Assembly (NCBI GenBank): GCA_002393945.1
Contig: DGSO01000013.1
Coordinates: 338,366-402,365, forward strand
Direction: 5' to 3'
DNA: 64,000 nt
From: Bacteroidales bacterium UBA4360
GTDB lineage: Bacteria > Bacteroidota > Bacteroidia > Bacteroidales > UBA932
Shown: positions 60,408 to 64,000 of the stretch, in pieces
Layout: each line of letters starts with the position of its first letter
Numbering within the stretch: position 1 is the stretch's first letter
Position numbers and translations under genes: made by a program
Notes under the pieces: model-generated
Told to the model about the DNA's origin: nothing
The model's input: only the letters and a program-made list of their open reading frames with translations
The model's database searches: none

Positions 60408-60638
60408 ATGACCCAAGACGAACTCTGGCTCGCCAAATGGCAGGAAGCCATTGACTTTCTGGAAACTTACCACCGGAAGCCCTCCAAGTTCATTCCGGAG
60501 GAACGCAACATGCGCTCCTGGTGGAAGCACAACAAGAAGCTGATGAATGCCGGGGAGTTGAAGGCGGAGCGGGTGGAGATGTTCAAGCAACTGCTGGAGT
60601 TGGGGGAGCGGTATAAGCATGTGAATCAGTATCATTGA
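60408..60638 (+). CDS. HA-domain-like small protein, copy 4 (intact)
   Basis: This 76-residue protein matches copy 1 in length and pattern: WLAKWQEAIDFLETYHRKPS, SWWKHNKKLMNAGELKAERV and the ending YKHVNQYH. It follows the antitoxin stop by 14 bases, so it is probably cotranscribed. Its last 132 bases are almost the same as copy 3. Confidence 0.75.
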   Translation: MTQDELWLAKWQEAIDFLETYHRKPSKFIPEERNMRSWWKHNKKLMNAGELKAERVEMFKQLLELGERYKHVNQYH

Positions 60639-60677
60639 GTGCAGCCCAATTAACCGAAACAAATGCCCCCTATTTCT

Positions 60678-60734
60678 GATTACCATTTTATGATAACTAT
60701 TTTATGGTAATCTAAATTCTTTTGATTACATTTG
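60678..60734 (+). promoter_or_regulatory. Repeat-bearing promoter region upstream of the NUDIX gene
   Basis: GATTACCAT (60678-60686) and ATGGTAATC (60704-60712) form a perfect 9-bp inverted repeat. The same region can be read as two direct repeats of ATTTTATGRTAAYY 14 bases apart. The -7 element TACATTTG follows at 60727-60734. This looks like an operator overlapping the -33 region. Confidence 0.6.
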
Positions 60735-60872
60735 AACCGGTCGGACTGGTGGCCGATGCAGGTAGCCCTTGAGGGGGAGTGACCCGCGTAGTGTTGCCCC
60801 GATGTCGGCCGGAATTAAACAGTTATGCCCCCCTGAGTTTTGCCGAGTGGCGGCATGCCAAGTGTTCATCCT

Positions 60873-61427
60873 ATGAAAAACACGATCACAGAAGAAAAGA
60901 AGTGGACCGTACTCAGTACCGAGTATATCATCCGGCGGCCGTGGCTGACGGCGAGGCGCGATGTGGCGCGTCTTCCGGACGGGCGCGTGAACCAGGAGTA
61001 TTATGTGCTGGAGTACCCGGATTGGGTGAATATCATTGCCATCACCGAGGAGGGGGATTTTGTGCTGGAGCGTCAGTACCGGCATGCGCTGGGCAACACC
61101 TGCTATGAGCTTCCATGCGGCGTGATAGAGGCGGGAGAAACGCCTCTGGAGGCGGCCAAACGCGAGCTTTTGGAGGAGACCGGTTATGCCGGCGGCACCT
61201 GGCAGGAGTGGATGAAGCTGTCTCCCAACCCGGCCACCAGCACCAATTACGCGCACAGTTTCCTGGCAGTGGGCGTGAAGAAGGTGGACGGCCAGCACCT
61301 GGATGCCACGGAAGACATAGACGTTTACGTGAAAAGCCCGGCGTTTGTGAGGGAGCTGCTGGAGAACAACCAGATTCTCCAGGCGCTCATGGCGGCTCCG
61401 CTCTGGAAATACTTCGGGAGTAAATAG
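60873..61427 (+). CDS. NUDIX hydrolase (ADP-ribose pyrophosphatase-like)
   Basis: The 184-residue protein has the full NUDIX box GVIEAGETPLEAAKRELLEE followed by TGY, and the surrounding beta-sheet pattern of ADP-sugar pyrophosphatases (VLERQYRHALGNTCYELPCG). It probably hydrolyses ADP-ribose or a related nucleoside diphosphate sugar in the cytoplasm. The ATG at 60873 is chosen because the frame upstream overlaps the untranslated region. The GC content is higher than in the neighbouring TA genes. It is monocistronic, with a promoter region carrying repeats. Confidence 0.9.
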   Translation: MKNTITEEKKWTVLSTEYIIRRPWLTARRDVARLPDGRVNQEYYVLEYPDWVNIIAITEEGDFVLERQYRHALGNTCYELPCGVIEAGETPLEAAKRELLEETGYAGGTWQEWMKLSPNPATSTNYAHSFLAVGVKKVDGQHLDATEDIDVYVKSPAFVRELLENNQILQALMAAPLWKYFGSK

Positions 61428-61500
61428 GTGTGTTTTTGCTGCTACCTGCCACTGTCGTGAAACGGTATTATGCTGCTGCTTCGACGCCCTTTAGTGCTTC

Positions 61501-61579
61501 TACCGGTCCATCTGCCTGTACCCCTATGCGCAAAAATGGCCGATTTTGACGCTACCCTGCCGGGCGTGTGGACCGGTAT
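61501..61579 (+). repeat. REP-like intergenic repeat, copy B
   Basis: The 78-bp unit opens with TACCGGTCCA and closes with TGGACCGGTA, so its ends are inverted repeats. The middle contains GCGCAAAAATGGCCGATTTT and GCTACCCTGC. It is nearly the same as copy C over the first 50 bases. Confidence 0.82.
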
Positions 61580-61605
61580 ACGCACCCAGATTATCAATTA
61601 GTGCT

Positions 61606-62493
61606 TTATAGTATTTTGACGGCCGCTTCTACGCTGGCCATGGTAATGGGCGTGTCGGTTTTTATCGGCACGTAGCGGAAATCGTCCAGAGGGCGTGAGC
61701 CGATGTAGACGTAGCGGATATTGCCGGTGAGAAGGCTGACACGAGCGGCGATGGCTTCTTTAATCGGGATGGAGGAGTCGAGTTCGATGATGTCCGTGGC
61801 GATTTCTCGGATTCGTGCTGTTTCCTCGAGCCCGATGTCGGCACCCTTATCTACGAAGACGATGCGACGTACTTCGGGTGTAGCCACATCGTCCTTGATT
61901 CCGATGGCGGCTTTGGCTGCGGCCACTTGTGCTTCAATCTTGGCTTTGACATCGGCAAAAGAGATGGGACGATAGTTATTGTTGTCCACGCCCACATCGT
62001 ATTGGCGCGGGAATAGCATTTTAAGCCGTGGATGGTCCAGACCTGTATGGCTGGCGGGGCCGCTGTGGACGTGTCCGAAGAGCTGCCAGACGTCACGGTA
62101 GGAGCCGCCGTAGCAGAGGAAAGGATTGTGGTTGAGGACGATAGCCTGCCCGCCTACACGGATGGTCATTTGTTGGGTGACCAGTTCGAAGTGGCTCATG
62201 AATCCCTGGTGGATGGCTTTCATGTCGTGGTTGCCCAGGATGAGGTATTTGTGGCCGGGGAGGGCATTGAGGATATCATTCCAAAGGCGAGAACTGCCGT
62301 GGGCGAAATCGCCCAGGTGGAAGATGATGCCATCGTCCGGAACGGTCTCCCGCCATCGCCGGATGAGTTCGGCATTCATCTCCGCTGCATTTATGAATGG
62401 TCGGTTGCAGAATCGGATGATGTTCTCGTGGCCGAAGTGGGTGTCGGAGGTGAACCAGACGTTTTCGGGCTGAAGTTTGAGGATGGGTTCCAT
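61606..62493 (-). CDS. Calcineurin-like metallophosphoesterase with extra C-terminal domain
   Basis: The 295-residue protein has the metallophosphoesterase motifs SDTHFGHENI, HLGDFAHG, LGNHDMK, LNHNPF and FGHVHSG in its first 150 residues. The C-terminal ~100 residues (RRIVFVDKGADIGLEETARI through DFRYVPIKTD) form a separate alpha/beta domain I do not recognise. The first domain resembles YfcE/Icc-type phosphoesterases. It is the only convincing minus-strand gene in the window and has its own promoter. Confidence 0.88.
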   Translation of the reverse strand: MEPILKLQPENVWFTSDTHFGHENIIRFCNRPFINAAEMNAELIRRWRETVPDDGIIFHLGDFAHGSSRLWNDILNALPGHKYLILGNHDMKAIHQGFMSHFELVTQQMTIRVGGQAIVLNHNPFLCYGGSYRDVWQLFGHVHSGPASHTGLDHPRLKMLFPRQYDVGVDNNNYRPISFADVKAKIEAQVAAAKAAIGIKDDVATPEVRRIVFVDKGADIGLEETARIREIATDIIELDSSIPIKEAIAARVSLLTGNIRYVYIGSRPLDDFRYVPIKTDTPITMASVEAAVKIL

Positions 62494-62509
62494 GGTCTAT
62501 AAGTTTCTG

Positions 62510-62540
62510 CAAAGGTAAAGTTCTTCCCCAACCCCTGCAA
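62510..62540 (-). promoter_or_regulatory. Minus-strand promoter of the metallophosphoesterase gene
   Basis: On the minus strand TACCTTTG (62517-62510) fits TAnnTTTG, with TTG (62540-62538) 20 bases upstream. The start codon follows 16 bases downstream. Confidence 0.72.
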
Positions 62541-62640
62541 GTCCTTGCAAGGTTTGCAAAGATTTGGTAAGGTGGAGAGATTTACAGGGGTGGTGCTGCT
62601 CCGGGGCATATTCGGCCATGCATGGCAGTATAACCGCTTA

Positions 62641-62718
62641 TACCGGTCCATCGGCCTGTACCCCTATGCGCAAAAATGGCCGTTTTTGATGCTACCATGA
62701 CACATAAGTGGACCCGTA
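62641..62718 (+). repeat. REP-like intergenic repeat, copy C
   Basis: It opens with TACCGGTCCA like copy B and closes with the slightly changed TGGACCCGTA. The first 50 bases differ from copy B at only a few positions. It lies between the two divergent promoters. Confidence 0.8.
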
Positions 62719-62816
62719 TGGGCGGTTTTCACAATGCACTGACCGTGTTTGTTACAGAAAAGTCTTCCACCTGTTTTTCTTCCGATATTTCCAAATAGTT
62801 GCTAGCCTTGCAAAGA

Positions 62817-62848
62817 TTTGCCGAGGCGTCCAATGCGACGTAACTTTG
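62817..62848 (+). promoter_or_regulatory. Promoter of the gene at 62865
   Basis: TTTG at 62817-62820 and TAACTTTG at 62841-62848 are 20 bases apart, a good match to the Bacteroidetes consensus. The ATG is 16 bases downstream, leaving a very short leader. Confidence 0.75.
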
Positions 62849-62864
62849 CTCAAAAAGGAACGTT

Positions 62865-63749
62865 ATGGGCAAAAGAATTGGAAGAAATGACGGCTTCTAC
62901 AAAGAAGCGCTGGCATGGATGGGATACCGGTATGCAATGGGGATGACGGATTATGTAGGGGAGAAGGGATACAGCGAGCTTGAGCGGTATCGGCAGTTTA
63001 TGGATATCGAATTCGGGACGGAGGAGTTCCGGGCGCTGGTGGGAGCGTTCTGTGACTTCTTGAAGCGTAGGAAGATTAAAGATGTCATCGACCTCAAGGA
63101 ACGGTATCTGGAGCAGGACTTGATTTGGTTGTCAAAGAATTATGCAATGGGGCGGCACAGTTATGTAGCCAGCCATTGGCAGGACATCGTCCGGTATGGA
63201 TGTGATGTTTTGACGGAGGAACAGCGAAGACATTGTGCTATTGATATCAGGCGGATCCTGCAAAGCCACCTGCAGTTTATGTCACCGATGTTCAGGATAC
63301 CGTACAATCTGGAGGAACTTTACAGTCCGATGGATTTGTTTATGACTTTTATTACTGAAAATGGGATTGACTCGGAGGAAGAGTTGGCCCGGTATAAGTC
63401 TATTAGCGTAGAGGTTACAGCGGAAGGTAAGATTGAGTATCAAGCGGTGATGCAGCCGGAGGATGAGGTGCAACACAGTTTCTGGGCACACAGCTCCATT
63501 GATGACTATCTGGGTTGGGATGCACTGGCATCGTTCTTCTACCCTCCTTGCCATAAGACCAGCCGTGTCCGTTATGATGGCAAGGAAGAGGTGATCCGCT
63601 ATTTCGATGCCTGGCATCGGCGGTATAATGCCGATGGGAAACTGCGTTACGAGAAGGTGAAGGTGCCGATTGACAGGTTCCGGCTTGAGCCATGGGCAGG
63701 TTGTGCGCTTAATGAGGAGAATGTGGTGGAAAAAGAGGTGGATGAATAG
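62865..63749 (+). CDS. Uncharacterised soluble protein
   Basis: I do not recognise this 294-residue protein. The N-terminal half is helical (residues about 10-150) and the C-terminal half is mixed, with an aromatic-rich stretch (SSIDDYLGWDALASFFYPPC) and a basic region. No signal peptide, membrane helix or known motif is visible. It has its own promoter and appears monocistronic. Confidence 0.65.
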   Translation: MGKRIGRNDGFYKEALAWMGYRYAMGMTDYVGEKGYSELERYRQFMDIEFGTEEFRALVGAFCDFLKRRKIKDVIDLKERYLEQDLIWLSKNYAMGRHSYVASHWQDIVRYGCDVLTEEQRRHCAIDIRRILQSHLQFMSPMFRIPYNLEELYSPMDLFMTFITENGIDSEEELARYKSISVEVTAEGKIEYQAVMQPEDEVQHSFWAHSSIDDYLGWDALASFFYPPCHKTSRVRYDGKEEVIRYFDAWHRRYNADGKLRYEKVKVPIDRFRLEPWAGCALNEENVVEKEVDE

Positions 63750-63777
63750 GGTTTTCGTAAGTTTTCCTCTGTGTTTT

Positions 63778-63808
63778 TTTGCGAACGGGAATATAATGGT
63801 TATATTTG
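63778..63808 (+). promoter_or_regulatory. Promoter of the gene at 63862
   Basis: TTTG at 63778-63781 and TATATTTG at 63801-63808, 19 bases apart, match the Bacteroidetes consensus. The leader would be about 45 bases. Confidence 0.72.
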
Positions 63809-63861
63809 CTCATGGCCTGAATGTCTGTCAGGTGTGAATGCTAATATGTTGTTGATTTGGG

Positions 63862-64000
63862 ATGAAGTCATTCAAATCCATAGAAGAACTGCTTAAGGTT
63901 CTGGGCCGGGAGAAGGAACTGCTGAAGGAGATGTTTGCCAAGCGAAAGTCTCTGACCTTTCGCCGGGACCTGGCCGAGGATATGGTGGACGGAGACTCCC
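63862..64000 (+). CDS. N-terminal fragment of an unrecognised protein (cut by window edge)
   Basis: An open frame from the ATG at 63862 runs off the window. The visible 46 residues begin MKSFKSIEELLKVLGREKEL and are helical and charged. A good promoter precedes it. The family cannot be named from this fragment. Confidence 0.6.
   Translation, partial: MKSFKSIEELLKVLGREKELLKEMFAKRKSLTFRRDLAEDMVDGDS

Noticed and set aside
1..64000. CRISPR array, tRNA, rRNA, prophage or integrase
   Set aside because: No regularly spaced direct repeats, no recognisable tRNA or rRNA sequence, and no integrase, capsid, portal or terminase-like protein was seen.

Overview
The window looks like a Bacteroidales chromosome segment. 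At least seven plus-strand and one minus-strand gene starts are preceded by the Bacteroidetes -7 element TAnnTTTG, several with a TTTG or TTG about 20 bases upstream. The gene content (long one-directional capsule locus, ferredoxin/pyruvyltransferase pair, WbuC cupin, Panacea-type antitoxin) fits gut Bacteroidales. No tRNA, rRNA, CRISPR array, intact transposase or phage structural gene was seen.

Layout. (1) 1-4331: the 3' part of a nucleotide-centred, probably anti-phage operon: a PfkB kinase fused to a nucleoside deoxyribosyltransferase, a QueC-like deazaguanine synthase, an HhH-GPD glycosylase and a dGTPase. (2) 4546-31203: a capsule/O-antigen locus of about 26 kb, all on the plus strand. 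It holds RmlA and RmlC, an aminotransferase, Wzx and Wzy, at least five glycosyltransferases, three acetyltransferases, a CapA phosphatase, a TupA-like ATP-grasp enzyme, a secreted beta-helix protein, a cytidylyltransferase-oxidoreductase fusion next to a CDP-glycerol transferase, and a ferredoxin/pyruvyltransferase pair. Two acetyltransferase genes carry runs of nine G. (3) 31234-42044: an eight-gene tightly packed defence operon lying between a broken epimerase and the lipid-carrier sugar-phosphate transferase that normally closes such a capsule locus. It contains a DUF4365 protein, AbiH, two PLD-like proteins, two unknown proteins and a complete Gabija pair (GajA/GajB). (4) 42221-48087: the end of the capsule locus (WecA/WbpL-type transferase and WbuC), then repeated broken copies of wbuC with accessory genes between them, closed by a strong terminator. 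(5) 48340-60638: stacked defence and toxin-antitoxin cassettes: a PD-(D/E)XK protein, a broken AlbA/Schlafen-type ATPase, an AAA ATPase, a three-gene operon (4TM protein, metallo-beta-lactamase, E2-E1-JAB fusion), and an MqsR toxin with a Panacea antitoxin. (6) 60873-64000: more ordinary genes (NUDIX hydrolase, metallophosphoesterase, unknowns) separated by a short palindromic intergenic repeat.

Two repeated gene families tie the accessory regions together. A small protein of about 76 residues resembling the helicase-associated (HA) domain occurs four times, three of them directly 3' of a defence or TA cargo. WbuC occurs four times, three of them decayed. Both look like scars or recombination targets of cassette exchange. 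The least described candidate systems are the 4TM/MBL/E2-E1-JAB operon, the PfkB-NDT/QueC/HhH/dGTPase operon, and the six genes placed in front of Gabija.
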